Assembly (NCBI GenBank): GCA_964531095.1
Contig: CAZHED010000006.1
Location: 119,718 to 183,717 of the forward strand
From: Palsa-1150 sp964531095
GTDB taxonomy: Bacteria > Myxococcota_A > Polyangia > Polyangiales > Polyangiaceae
DNA length: 64,000 nucleotides
Reading direction: 5' to 3'
The notes below the pieces were generated by a model that saw only the letters and a program-made list of their open reading frames with translations, was not told the origin of the DNA and searched no databases. The translations under genes were made by a program, and so were the position numbers. Shown here in pieces: positions 31,082 through 40,423 of this stretch (its first letter is position 1; each line of letters starts with the position of its first letter).

Positions 31082-32449
31082 TCAACGTCCGAGCGCAGCC
31101 CGCAGTCGGCCGATCGCCGCCGGGAGAGCGCGCACAGTGAGCCTGGCCCCGCTTTCGTCGTAGCTCTCGTTCACGACGCGCGCGTTCGCGTACACGTCGC
31201 CGAGGAGCGCCTCTTTGCCGTACGGAACGACGAGCTCCTCCTCTACCATCGAAGCCTCGAAGAAGCCGACGATCGCCCGCGACAGCGCGGCAACGTCGCC
31301 CGGATCGTGCGCGGAGAGGACGATCGCGCCATCCGCGCCGTGCCGTCGAACGAGCTCCCTGCGCGCGTCGGCGTCGATGCGGTCGGCCTTGTTGAAGAGA
31401 AGCTTCGCCGGCACGATGTCCGCTCCGATCTCGCGGAGAACGCTGCGGGTGACCTCGATTTGGGCATCGTGGGTGGGATCGGACGCGTCGACGACGTGAA
31501 GGAGGAGCGAGGCTTCGAGCGCTTCGTCGAGCGTCGAACGGAACGAAGCCACCAAGTCGTGCGGGAGCTTCTTGATGAAGCCCACGGTGTCCGACACCAG
31601 AATCCGCGGTTTCGTTTCGGGTTGGAGCGCGCGCACGGTCGTATCGAGCGTGGCGAAGAGCTTGTCTTCGACGAGGACATCGCTGCCGGTCAGCGCGCGC
31701 ATGAGCGAGGATTTGCCGGCGTTCGTGTAGCCGACCAGCGCGACGCGCAGCTGGTCTTGCCGCGCGTGCCGCCGATTGTCCTGTTCCTTGTGGATGGCCT
31801 CGAGCTGCTCGCGCAGCTCGGCGATGCGGTCGCGGATCTTGCGCCGGTCGAGCTCGATCGCCGTTTCGCCCGCGCCTTTTCCGCGCTGGCGCTCTTTGCC
31901 GCCGCTCGACTCGCGCATCCGGGGCGCCACGTAGTGGAGCCGCGCGATCTCGACTTGCAGTCGCGCCTCGCGGCTTCGAGCGTGGCGATGGAAGATCTCG
32001 ACGATCACGCTCGTGCGGTCGAGCACTTGAGCGCCCGTCGCGCGCTCCAGGTTGCGAGCTTGGCTCGGGGTGATCTCGTGATCGACGACGACGACGGTGG
32101 CGTTGCCGAGGGCGTCGCCGAGGCCATCGCCATCGGCGGGTTCGTCGGCCGCCTCGTCCTTGTTCCGACCTCCGGAAGCCGCGGCCCATTTGGCACGCAC
32201 TTTCGTCTTGACCTCCGGCGCGCCCGAGGGAACGACGCCTTTTCCCCCGGTGCAATCCGCGAGCTCTTTGAGCTTGCCTTCGCCGAGCACGGCGGCCGCT
32301 GCGAGGGCGTCGCGGCGCTGCGTGACCGTGGCCACGACGTCGTAGCCCAGCGTGCGCACGAGGCGCCCGAGCTCGGCCAGGTCCGCGGCGTGGTCGGCGT
32401 CGGAGACACCGGGCAGGTGAACCGCGACGAGAACGGCCTTCTCGTTCAC
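31082..32449 (-). CDS. hflX: GTPase HflX (ribosome-splitting factor family)
   Basis: HflX is a GTPase that binds the large ribosomal subunit and rescues stalled ribosomes under stress. The 455-aa protein has the N-terminal HflX domain ('VDHEITPSQARNLERATGAQ', 'QVLDRTSVIVEIFHRHARSR'), the linker 'QLEAIHKEQDNRRHARQ', and the G domain: G1 'GYTNAGKSSL', G2/G3 'DTVGFIKKLPHDL', G4 'NKAD', G5 'LSA'. An insertion of ~30 charged residues (about 85-115, 'SGGRNKDEAADEPADGDG') interrupts the N-domain and is unusual. The ATG overlaps the patatin gene's stop by 4 bp. Confidence 0.94.
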   Translation of the reverse strand: MNEKAVLVAVHLPGVSDADHAADLAELGRLVRTLGYDVVATVTQRRDALAAAAVLGEGKLKELADCTGGKGVVPSGAPEVKTKVRAKWAAASGGRNKDEAADEPADGDGLGDALGNATVVVVDHEITPSQARNLERATGAQVLDRTSVIVEIFHRHARSREARLQVEIARLHYVAPRMRESSGGKERQRGKGAGETAIELDRRKIRDRIAELREQLEAIHKEQDNRRHARQDQLRVALVGYTNAGKSSLMRALTGSDVLVEDKLFATLDTTVRALQPETKPRILVSDTVGFIKKLPHDLVASFRSTLDEALEASLLLHVVDASDPTHDAQIEVTRSVLREIGADIVPAKLLFNKADRIDADARRELVRRHGADGAIVLSAHDPGDVAALSRAIVGFFEASMVEEELVVPYGKEALLGDVYANARVVNESYDESGARLTVRALPAAIGRLRAALGR

Positions 32450-33444
32450 AGCACTTCGCGGGCGCGCTCTTCGCCGAGGGCAACGTATTGCTCCCGAAGC
32501 GAAGGGCTGAAAAAGCCCGAGAACGAGCTACCGGCGAGCGGCGTGAGCGGCCTTACCCTCACGATCGAGACGTGCCGCCGATTGCTCCAACCGAGGGCGG
32601 CCTTCACCCGGGCGAGCGCCTCGGGGGCAAGCTCGAGCTCGTGGAGGTTTCGCAGCGCTGTGTTCACGCTCTCGGCCTCGCGCAGATCCCCGTACAGGCG
32701 CTCGTTGATCAGGATGTCGGCGACATGTCCAGCGAGGTTCATGCCGGAAAGGCCGTCGAACGCTCCGGGCTGGACGTTTTCGACGGTCGTGCCGATGACG
32801 ACGATCGAGTCAACGGCCGCGTTCTCGAGCGCATGCTTCACGGGGGTGTTGTTCACGGCACCGCCGTCGATGCAGAGACCGACCTGGGGGCCGAGGTCGA
32901 AGGGGGCGAAGGCGCCCGGAAACGAGGACGAAGCCGCGGCTGCCCGAAAGACCTCGTCGAGACCCTCCTGCGTTTCGAAGTGGCCTTTCGTGAACCGCAG
33001 CACTTTTTCATAGGTGGTCGCGTCGGCGTCTCCGATCTTGCCCGCGACTCCCCGGAGCGACGCGACGACGATCCGCAGGTCGATCTCTTCGCCCGACGGG
33101 CGCGGCTTCACGTGGGACGATAGGAGGCGTAGCAGATTTTGCTGATCGGAAATCCCTTTGCGCGCGAAGACGTCTCCCACGCTCAGGTGGAACGCGTGAA
33201 AGAGGCCGCCCTCGCGCACCCAAAGGCTCGCGAGCTCCTTCGCGGCCTTGGGCAGGTCGCCGCTGTGCACCGCCGACGCGAGCAGCGTACCGTTGAGCGC
33301 GCCGGAGCTTGCCGCGACGATCCGGACGATGCGGCCGTCGCTCTCCGCGAGCTTCTGGGCGAGTACGTGGAGGGCGCCCGCTTCGAAAGCGCCTTTCGCC
33401 ACGGCGCCGGCTAGGATGACGGCCACTCTGCGACCGAGGTGCAT
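32446..33444 (-). CDS. Patatin-like phospholipase
   Basis: ATG 33444 ('MHLGRRVAVILAG') gives 332 aa; upstream starts to 33483 are not conserved. The oxyanion/Gly-rich loop is 'AGAVAKGAFEAGAL', the nucleophile elbow is 'VAASSGALNGTL' (Ser46, with Ala replacing the usual first Gly of GxSxG), and the catalytic Asp lies in 'LCIDGGAVNNTP'. Patatins hydrolyse acyl groups from lipids with a Ser-Asp dyad. No signal peptide is clear, so the enzyme is probably cytosolic or peripheral. It overlaps HflX (ATGA), suggesting co-translation. The link between ribosome rescue and lipolysis is unclear. Confidence 0.88.
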   Translation of the reverse strand: MHLGRRVAVILAGAVAKGAFEAGALHVLAQKLAESDGRIVRIVAASSGALNGTLLASAVHSGDLPKAAKELASLWVREGGLFHAFHLSVGDVFARKGISDQQNLLRLLSSHVKPRPSGEEIDLRIVVASLRGVAGKIGDADATTYEKVLRFTKGHFETQEGLDEVFRAAAASSSFPGAFAPFDLGPQVGLCIDGGAVNNTPVKHALENAAVDSIVVIGTTVENVQPGAFDGLSGMNLAGHVADILINERLYGDLREAESVNTALRNLHELELAPEALARVKAALGWSNRRHVSIVRVRPLTPLAGSSFSGFFSPSLREQYVALGEERAREVL

Positions 33445-33483
33445 GGCGCCCGAGTCTATCCGACGGCACACCCGCGCCGTCAA

Positions 33484-33567
33484 TTTCCAGAGACAGCATC
33501 AAAGCGTGTAAAAGCGAGCCATTCTGTGATGAGTTGCTAGAGAAAGAACACCACCCGAGGAGAACTG
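33484..33567 (+). promoter_or_regulatory. Conserved upstream module, copy 1
   Basis: The leader of the paralogue at 33568 shares TTTNCANNGNCANCANCAA, then GAGCCATTC 32 bases later, then ACACCACNCGAGGAG with the ribosome site before ATGACCAT. Equivalent blocks with almost the same spacing precede the paralogues at 35055 and 43117. It probably holds the promoter and 5' UTR signals; which part binds a regulator is unknown. Confidence 0.6.
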
Positions 33568-34784
33568 ATGACCATGAGCGCTACGTCCGCACGCGGCTAC
33601 GGGCTAACGATTTCACTCGGCGTGGCGTGCATCGTCCTGCCGGCATGCAGCAGCACCGCCGCGTCTCCCACCCTCGACGCGGGCTCGGAGCNNNNNNNNN
33701 NNNNNNNNNNNNNNNNNNNNNNNNNNNNNNNNNNNNNNNNNNNNNNNNNNNNNNNNNNNNNNNNNNNNNNNNNNNNNNNNNNNNNNNNNNNCTGCCGGCA
33801 TGCAGCAGCACCGCCGCGTCTCCCACCCTCGACGCGGGCTCGGAGCAGGGCGGATCTTCTTCGGGAGGCTCTAGCAGCAGCTCATCGAGCAGCGGCAGCG
33901 ATCTCGGGTCGAGCAGCTCGTCGAGCAGCTCGGGCGGAAGCAGCAGCGGCATGCTGAGCGGGTCGAGCAGTGGCTCGAGTAGCTCGTCGAGCGGCGGCAG
34001 CAGCAGCAGCGGGGCCGGGAGCTCGGGCAGCGGCAGCGGATCCAGCAGCGGGACGATGATGGCCGCGGGCGACGGAGGAAGTGGAGGCGGCGGCAAAGAC
34101 GGCGGGTCGAGCAGCGGCGGGGGAGCCGGCTGCCCCGCGGGAGCCGCGTTCTGCGACGACTTCGAAGCCAGCATGATGCTGGGCGCCGGCTGGACGACCG
34201 ACAACACGCTCGGCGCCACCATCAAGGTCGTAAATACCTTTACGACGATGCCGGGACCGGCGATGGCTCACTCGGGAACGAACGCCGTTCAAATCAGCTT
34301 CACCACGGGAACCGGTTACGGGATGCTCGTCGAGAAAATGGGCTTTCCATTCGCCATGGGCTACTGGGCCCGCGCTTGGATCTACCTCGAGACCCCCATG
34401 GACAACGGGCACTGTGTCCTCATCGAAGGCTCGAACGGTACGAACCTCGGAAACAACGGCGCTCGCGCGCTGAACACGCAGGGCGGCATGATGACGCTCA
34501 ACATCGACTACCCGCCCAGCAACGCCGAAACCAGCGCGAACATCACGCCCGGGGCGGTCCCGCGAGGGGCATGGACGTGCTTCGAATGGAACGTCACGTC
34601 GACGAAGATCGTCACGTACGTCGGTACGGCGACGGGCACGCTCAATGTTCCGGCGGCAGCCGGCACGTTCGTCACCGGGCTGACGGAGCAGCGCGTCGGC
34701 TACGAGCGCTACAATGCCGGTACAGCCGGCAATCTGTGGATCGACGACTTCGCCATCGGCAGTGCGCGCCTCGGGTGCAACTAG
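33568..34784 (+). CDS. Lipoprotein, Ser/Gly linker + ConA-like domain, paralogue 1
   Basis: The gene runs ATG 33568 to 34784 but is interrupted by 100 N (33692-33791). The 55 bp before and after the gap are identical. Removing the N and one 55-bp copy (155 bp) restores one frame and gives ~353 aa. The protein has a lipoprotein signal ('GLTISLGVACIVLPACSS'), a ~75-residue Ser/Gly linker built on SSSSSGS-like repeats, and a ~200-residue beta-rich domain ('FCDDFEASMMLGAGWTTDN', 'YWARAWIYLETPMDNG', 'LWIDDFAIGSARLGCN') resembling a concanavalin-like/polysaccharide-lyase fold. It is probably a surface carbohydrate-binding or -degrading protein. Its SD CGAGGAG is well placed. Confidence 0.8.
33692..33791. 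other. Artefactual 100-N gap inside paralogue 1
   Basis: The 55 bases ending at 33691 are identical to the 55 starting at 33792, and collapsing gap plus duplicate keeps the reading frame. The two contigs therefore overlap and no sequence is missing. Confidence 0.9.
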
Positions 34785-34971
34785 ACCACTCCCCGCCACC
34801 ATTGTCGTCGTCTCGTGTGCGCCCCTACCCGAATGGTGATTCGGGTGTGGGGGCATTTCGCCAAGCAACGAGCCGGCGGCCTCCCGCGAGAGCGCCTCGG
34901 CTCCCGGTCCGCTGGCGCGTCTGTGCCGTTCGTCGAAGGAACGCGAGTGGTGATCGCCGCTACGCCGTCAA

Positions 34972-35054
34972 TTTACAGGAGCAACACCAAAGAGCCCAAA
35001 GGTGAGCCATTCCGTGACGAGTTGCCACTGCAGGAACACCACCGAGGAGAGCGG
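34972..35054 (+). promoter_or_regulatory. Conserved upstream module, copy 2
   Basis: This copy carries TTTACAGGAGCAACACCAAAG, GAGCCATTC 32 bases on, then GAACACCACCGAGGAG and ATGACCATG. Compared with copy 1 it diverges mainly between the blocks, which points to selection on the blocks. The preceding 180 bp (34785-34970) are otherwise unremarkable apart from a Pro-poor, non-coding-looking stretch. Confidence 0.6.
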
Positions 35055-36259
35055 ATGACCATGAGCGCTACGTTCGCACGCGGCTACGGCCTAACGATTT
35101 CACTCGGCGTGGCATGCTTCGTCCTGCCGGCATGCAGCAGCACCGCGGCCACTCCAACGCCTGACGGTGGCTTGGAGCAGGGTGGCTCTTCGGGAGGGTC
35201 GAGCAGCAGCTCATCGAGCAGCGGTAGCGATCTCGGGTCGAGCAGCTCGTCGAGCAGCTCGGGCGGCAGCAGCAGCGGATTCGCCGGATCGAGCAGCTCG
35301 TCGAGCGGCGGCAGCAGCAGCGGGTTTGGCAGCAGCAGCNNNNNNNNNNNNNNNNNNNNNNNNNNNNNNNNNNNNNNNNNNNNNNNNNNNNNNNNNNNNN
35401 NNNNNNNNNNNNNNNNNNNNNNNNNNNNNNNNNNNNNNNCGGATCGAGCAGCTCGTCGAGCGGCGGCAGCAGCAGCGGGTTTGGCAGCAGCAGCGGGGCC
35501 GGTAGCTCGAGCAGCAGCGGCGGATCCAGCAGCGGGACCATCGCCACCGGCGACGGAGGAAGCGGCGGCGGAAAGGACGGCGGAACGGGGTCGGGCAGTA
35601 GCGGTTCCGGAGACGGGGGAGGCGCTTGCCCCGCGGGAGCCGTGTTCTGCGACGACTTCGAGAGCAGCACGATGCTGGGCGCGGGCTGGACGGTCGACAA
35701 TTCGGTCATGGCCAACACCGTCACGGTGGTGAGCGACAAGACCAAGGCGCACAGCGGCAACAACGCCGTGCACATGACGTTCACGACGGCGAGCTGTGCC
35801 ACGTTCATCGATGAGACGATGGGGGTTCCGGCGACGGGGTCGTACTGGGCCCGTGTCTGGATTCTTGCGAACACCGCCATGGACAATGGCCACGACGTCT
35901 ACTTCGAGGCCGAGCCGTCGACCTTCAAGGGTGGGGTCTCGCAGACCGGCGTTCGCGCGCTGAACACGCAGGGAAACATGTCGATCAACATCGCCCCCCC
36001 CGACAACGGAGCGAACTCCACGATGGCGCTGCCCCGAGGGACGTGGACGTGCTTTGAATGGAATACGACCGGGATCGGCGGCACGGGCGGCATCACCATG
36101 TACATGAATGGCACGCAGCTGATGGCCGCCACGGGCAAGCCGATTCCTGCGCTCGGGGAGCAGCGCATCGGGTACGAGCGCTACGGAACGGGCACCGTCG
36201 CCGGCGATATGTATATCGACGACTACGCCGTCGGCCCGATGCGACTGAACTGCAACTAG
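35055..36259 (+). CDS. Lipoprotein, Ser/Gly linker + ConA-like domain, paralogue 2
   Basis: This is a tandem duplicate of the gene at 33568, with near-identical signal ('GLTISLGVACFVLPACSS') and an even longer Ser/Gly linker. A 100-N gap (35340-35439) lies in the linker; identical 55-bp flanks show that contigs overlap, and collapse gives ~349 aa in one frame. The C-terminal domain is clear: 'FCDDFESSTMLGAGWTVDN', 'YWARVWILANTAMDNGHDV', 'NTQGNMSINIAPPDNGAN', 'RIGYERYGTGTVAGDMYID', ending 'RLNCN'. The C-terminal domain carries few cysteines. Probably anchored outside the cell and binding or cleaving a glycan; the catalytic nature is not established. Confidence 0.8.
35340..35439. other. Artefactual 100-N gap inside paralogue 2
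   Basis: The 55 bases before 35340 equal the 55 after 35439. Removing 155 bp restores the open frame between signal peptide and C-terminal domain. The repetitive TCGAGCAGC linker probably broke the assembly here. Confidence 0.9.
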
Positions 36260-36290
36260 CCCGCTCTCCAGGAGAGATGAACCGCCGGAA

Positions 36291-36370
36291 CGCCAGGGAC
36301 GCGATGCGAGAGTTGGAGAATCGTCAATAATTCTCTCTTGGCGATCCTGGCGATCCTGGCGGCTTTCTCG
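36291..36370 (+). repeat. Palindromic intergenic element, copy 3 of 3
   Basis: The left part CGCCAGGGACGCGATGCG is degenerate, but the right arm TTGGCGATCCTGGCGATCC, TGGCGG and the following T-rich tract match copies 1 and 2. It lies between the convergent paralogue 2 and cyclase genes, a good site for a terminator. The loop has AAT-rich sequence not seen in the other copies. Confidence 0.65.
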
Positions 36371-36406
36371 GCTTTTTTGCTTTGTTCAGCAGTCTCACTC
36401 GCCGTT

Positions 36407-38557
36407 TCACTTGGCGGTGGCCACGTAGACGCCGTTCCAGTCCGGGGGCGGCGGATGGGCGAGCATCGCGCGGCACCGATCGGCGAGCACCCGGCTCGCG
36501 GCGTCATCGCCCGACGCGCCGAGGAGCGAGAGTGCTCGTGAGAAGTCGCGCGCGAAATACGCTTCGAGCGCTTGCTCGTACGTCTGTGCGCGCGCCAGCT
36601 CGTCGGCGCAATCGACGCGAAGGCCCAGAAGCTCGTACACCCGAACCGCCTCCGTCTTGCCCTTGACGGCGACCTTGTCGATGAAACGAAATGCGAACTC
36701 TTCGCCCACTTGGCCGACGATGGCCTCGCTCGCGAGGGCGGCCACGCCATACTGCTTGCACAGCCCTTCGAGGCGGGACGCGAGGTTGACACCATCGCCG
36801 AGCGCCGTGTAGCTGAGGCGCTCGGGCGCCCCGAAGTGCCCCACCATCACGTTCGCGCGGTGCAGGCCGAAGCGGGTGAACAGCGGCGGGAGACCTGCCC
36901 ACGCGGGCGACGCATAGAGCTCCCGCGTGGCCCGCATGCAAGCGAGCGCCGCAAGGCAGGCCCGACGAGCGTGGTCGAGGCACGGAGTCGGGGCATTCCA
37001 GAACGCCATGACCGAGTCGCCGATGAATTTGTCGACCGTGCCATTCGTCGAGCGCACGCCATGGGTCATCGCCTCGAGATACCGGCCGAGCGCCTTCGCC
37101 AGCGAATCGGGCGCCAATCGTTCCGAGAGACTGGTGAAGCCTTCGATGTCGCTGAACAGGAGAGAAATCTCAACGGGCTTCCCGCCGAGCTCGGGCTCTC
37201 GGTTCGATTCGTAAAGCTCGCGCACGAGGTCTATCGGAACGTACTTTGCGAGTGCCCGCATCGAAGTCTTAGCGCGCTCGACCCCCTCCATCACGTCGCA
37301 CATCTCCCGGAGCGGGGCGTCCACGGGAGACGCGGAAAAGTCAAAGCGGCGCATGCGCACCGTGGCCGAGACCACGCGTCCGAGCGACCGACGCAGCTGC
37401 TGGAGGACGAAGCCGCCGGCGATGAGCACGATTCCGGTCACGATCAGGATCGCGACGAAGAATCGATGCTGGAGCGCGCGGAGGTCGCCCGTGTAGTAGT
37501 CCTCGGGGACAACGACGCCGACGACCCATCCCTGCGAGTTCTCGAGAGCCCGGAACGTCGCGAGGTAGGACAGGCCGCCGACGACCAGCCGTTCCGATCG
37601 TTCGGGGAATGCCTTCGAAAGCGCACCGAGGCTCGGGCTCGCGAGGGCGGCGGCGACCTCGGGGCGGGCTTGCGCCGACTTGACCCGAAGGTCGTCACCG
37701 TCGACCTCGATGTGATCGGCTGGAGTGAGCCGGGCCACGAGGCGTCCCCCGAGGTCGCAAAGAAACACCCGCTGGGAGTCCGTCGTGTCCAGCCGGGGCA
37801 GAGCGTCGATTTGCCCCGTCAGCAAGCCCACCCGGAGGACGCCGGCGAAGTGGCCGGGGGCGTCTTCCACGGCCTTCTGCACCGTGACGACGACGCGGCG
37901 CTCGCCCTGCGGAAGCCCGGAGTCGATCTCCGCGAACGACAGGTCGCTCCAGATGGCGCGACCGTATACCCGCTGCGATATGGTGGTCTCGAACGTCGGA
38001 TGGGAGGTTGGATCACTCGCATCCGCGTGACGCTCGAAGGGCGCGCCGAACAAGGGCGCGCCGGGGGCCCGTGGCCGAACGTCGACCACGAAGCGCCCTT
38101 CGTCCCGCGAAATTCGGCGCGTGAGGATCGCGCTCTTCGGATCCGCCGAGGCCCGAAACAGCGACATCTGCCATCGATCGCGGGCCGCGATCTGCGCCTC
38201 TCCCGCCTGGTAGCGGAGCAAGACGGCGTGCGTCAGCGAGACATCGGAGATCGTCGGGTGAGCCAGCAACTCGGAGAAGAGGCGCGTCTCGACGGCGACC
38301 TCGTCATCCACGCGCAGCGCGCCGAAATGCATGGCAGCCTCGATGTCGTCCAGCGCCGTCGCGGCAATTCCCAGCTCGGCGGACAGCCGAGCGCCGATGC
38401 GCAGCGCCTCCGAATCCCGGAGCCGCTCCGACCGCTGCACGATGGATCGACGAGAAGACTCGAGGAATCCGTAAAACGTCGCGCCGACCGCAAGGGCCAT
38501 CGCCAGCGTCGTCAGCACGAAGAGTTGCACCAGTGTGAGTTTCGGAAGCCGTTTCAT
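36407..38557 (-). CDS. Membrane adenylate cyclase (class III) with extracytoplasmic sensor domain
   Basis: ATG 38557 ('MKRLPKLTLVQLFVLTTLAM') gives 716 aa; the open frame continues upstream without conservation. There are two membrane segments: one at the start and 'FFVAILIVTGIVLIAGGFVL' around residues 365-385. Between them lies a ~320-residue CHASE/Cache-like sensor domain. The C-terminal catalytic domain has both metal Asp regions ('LLFSDIEGFTSLSERL', 'TVDKFIGDSVMAFWNAP') and the 'SYTALGDGVNLASRLEGL' loop with transition-state Asn/Arg; the Lys and Thr favour ATP over GTP. The product is likely cAMP. It is divergent from a cNMP-binding NADH dehydrogenase, 97 bp away. Confidence 0.92.
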   Translation of the reverse strand: MKRLPKLTLVQLFVLTTLAMALAVGATFYGFLESSRRSIVQRSERLRDSEALRIGARLSAELGIAATALDDIEAAMHFGALRVDDEVAVETRLFSELLAHPTISDVSLTHAVLLRYQAGEAQIAARDRWQMSLFRASADPKSAILTRRISRDEGRFVVDVRPRAPGAPLFGAPFERHADASDPTSHPTFETTISQRVYGRAIWSDLSFAEIDSGLPQGERRVVVTVQKAVEDAPGHFAGVLRVGLLTGQIDALPRLDTTDSQRVFLCDLGGRLVARLTPADHIEVDGDDLRVKSAQARPEVAAALASPSLGALSKAFPERSERLVVGGLSYLATFRALENSQGWVVGVVVPEDYYTGDLRALQHRFFVAILIVTGIVLIAGGFVLQQLRRSLGRVVSATVRMRRFDFSASPVDAPLREMCDVMEGVERAKTSMRALAKYVPIDLVRELYESNREPELGGKPVEISLLFSDIEGFTSLSERLAPDSLAKALGRYLEAMTHGVRSTNGTVDKFIGDSVMAFWNAPTPCLDHARRACLAALACMRATRELYASPAWAGLPPLFTRFGLHRANVMVGHFGAPERLSYTALGDGVNLASRLEGLCKQYGVAALASEAIVGQVGEEFAFRFIDKVAVKGKTEAVRVYELLGLRVDCADELARAQTYEQALEAYFARDFSRALSLLGASGDDAASRVLADRCRAMLAHPPPPDWNGVYVATAK

Positions 38558-38654
38558 CGAGAGCCCTTCCGTGCGTCGGCGGATACCATGTCCAGCGGTC
38601 GGTAACCGCGCGCAGTCCCTGGCGTAGTCAACCAACACCCCTCCGGGAGCGCCC

Positions 38655-40346
38655 ATGATCCTCATTGTCGTCGCGTCCGCTCTGGTCGTATTTGCTCTCC
38701 TGCTGCTCGGTCGCCCAGGATCTCCTCCGGTGCCCATGCCGTCGACCGACCGCGGCAAGCCGCGCATCGTCGTTCTGGGTGGCGGGTTCGCCGGGATCTA
38801 CACCGCCGCCGCCCTCGAGAGGCTTCAGCGCGACGACTTCGAGATCGTCCTCATCAGCAAGGAGAATCACTTCGTCTTCCAGCCGCTTCTGCCCGAGGTC
38901 ATTTCGGGGACCATCGGGTTGCTCGACGTCGTGAGCCCGATCCGACGCCTCCTTCCGAAGACGGAGCTGCACGTCCGCGAGGTGGAGTCCATCGACTTGA
39001 TTGGGCGGAGGATCACGACGAGCACCGGCTTTCATCCGCATCCGCACGTCTTGCCTTACGACCACTTGGTCCTCGCGCTCGGGACGGTCACCGATTTTCG
39101 TGGGCTGCGTGGGCTACCCGAGCACGCCTTCCCCTTCAAGAACCTGAGCGACGCGATCAAGCTGCGCAATCACGTCATCCGAGCTCTCGAGGAGGCTGCG
39201 ATCGAACAGCAGGACGTCGCCCTCCGCCGGCGCCTTCTCACATTCGTCGTGGCGGGCGGCGGATTCTCGGGGGTCGAAGTATGTGCCGAGCTGAACGACT
39301 TCGTACGCGAAGTGGCTCGCAACTACCGAGGGATCGACCCGAGGGAAATTCGCGTGGTCCTGGTGCATTCACAAGAACGCATTCTGCCGGAGATGAAGGA
39401 GAGCCTTGCGCTCTTTGCAGAGCGGATTCTTCGCCAGCGCGGCGTCGAGATCCTTCTGAACGCGCGCCTGAAGGCGGCAACCGGGGAGGCCGCCCTTCTC
39501 GCTGACGGGACGGCGATTGAAACGAAGACGCTGGTGTCGACGGTGCCGGCTTCCCCGCACCCGCTCATCGAGACACTCCTGCTGCCGAAGACGAAGAACG
39601 GCCGCATCGAAGTCGATGGAATGCTCGCCGTGAAAGGGATCGAGAACGTGTGGGCGCTGGGTGATTGTGCGGTCGTGCCAGCGATCGGTGGCGGCTTCGC
39701 TCCGCCGACCGCGCAACACGCCACACGGCAAGCGGCGACGGCCGCGGAGAACATCGTGGCGAAGATCCGTGGCGGCCCCATGACGACGTTCGCGTTCGCC
39801 GGACTCGGCAAGATGGGATCTCTGGGACACCAGTCCGCCGTCGCCGAGATCTTTGGAGTCCCCGTCTCTGGTTTCGTCGCATGGTTTCTCTGGCGGACGA
39901 TTTACCTGATGAAGATCCCCGGGTGGGGCCGTCGGGTGAAGATCGCGGCGTCCTGGACACTCGATCTCTTTCTTCCCCCCGAGCTCGTGCAGCTCAAGCT
40001 CGCCGATTCCGCCGGCATCTCGCAGGAGCACTTTGAACCTGGACAAGAGGTCTTCCATCAAGGGGACGTCGGCGATCGCGTCTACATCATCGTGAGCGGC
40101 ACCGTGGAAGTCGTGCGCGACGATCTGCGCGTTGCGGTCCTCGGGCGCGGCGAGTTCTTCGGCGAGACCGCGTTGCTCCAGATGACCCAGCGCAACGCAA
40201 CGGTGCGATGCCTCGAGCCGATGGACCTGCTGGCGCTGCCAAAGCGGGAGTTCGGCATCCTATCGGCGAATCTGCCGGATCTTCGACGCAGCTTCGAGAG
40301 CAAGAGCCAGGAGCGAGCTCGGGCCCAGACGGCGTCCACCGGGTGA
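38655..40346 (+). CDS. Type II NADH dehydrogenase fused to a cyclic-nucleotide-binding domain
   Basis: The 563-aa protein begins with a membrane segment (residues ~2-20), then an NDH-2 FAD/NAD oxidoreductase: 'RIVVLGGGFAGIYTAAALER' (FAD Rossmann), 'FVVAGGGFSGVEVCAE' (NAD Rossmann) and 'VWALGDCAV'. A C-terminal cNMP domain follows from about residue 455: 'GQEVFHQGDVGDRVYIIVSG', with the phosphate-binding cassette 'GEFFGETALL' and a conserved Arg ('TQRNATV'). NDH-2 feeds electrons from NADH to quinone without pumping protons. The fusion suggests direct control by cAMP or cGMP. The cyclase gene lies divergently 97 bp away, which supports a functional pair. Confidence 0.92.
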   Translation: MILIVVASALVVFALLLLGRPGSPPVPMPSTDRGKPRIVVLGGGFAGIYTAAALERLQRDDFEIVLISKENHFVFQPLLPEVISGTIGLLDVVSPIRRLLPKTELHVREVESIDLIGRRITTSTGFHPHPHVLPYDHLVLALGTVTDFRGLRGLPEHAFPFKNLSDAIKLRNHVIRALEEAAIEQQDVALRRRLLTFVVAGGGFSGVEVCAELNDFVREVARNYRGIDPREIRVVLVHSQERILPEMKESLALFAERILRQRGVEILLNARLKAATGEAALLADGTAIETKTLVSTVPASPHPLIETLLLPKTKNGRIEVDGMLAVKGIENVWALGDCAVVPAIGGGFAPPTAQHATRQAATAAENIVAKIRGGPMTTFAFAGLGKMGSLGHQSAVAEIFGVPVSGFVAWFLWRTIYLMKIPGWGRRVKIAASWTLDLFLPPELVQLKLADSAGISQEHFEPGQEVFHQGDVGDRVYIIVSGTVEVVRDDLRVAVLGRGEFFGETALLQMTQRNATVRCLEPMDLLALPKREFGILSANLPDLRRSFESKSQERARAQTASTG

Positions 40347-40423
40347 TCGACCGACGCGCGGTACCCGTCTCGCTTCGGAACCGATCGGCTCTACTCGATG
40401 TCCAACCGGCGGAGGTGCTCGTC

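Noticed and set aside
33534..34784. Alternative start of paralogue 1 at 33534
   Set aside because: That frame exists only because the 100-N gap and duplicated 55 bp shift phase; the real start is ATG 33568 with a signal peptide.
36572..38605. 677-aa open frame on the + strand
   Set aside because: It is antisense to the adenylate cyclase, whose catalytic residues are all present.
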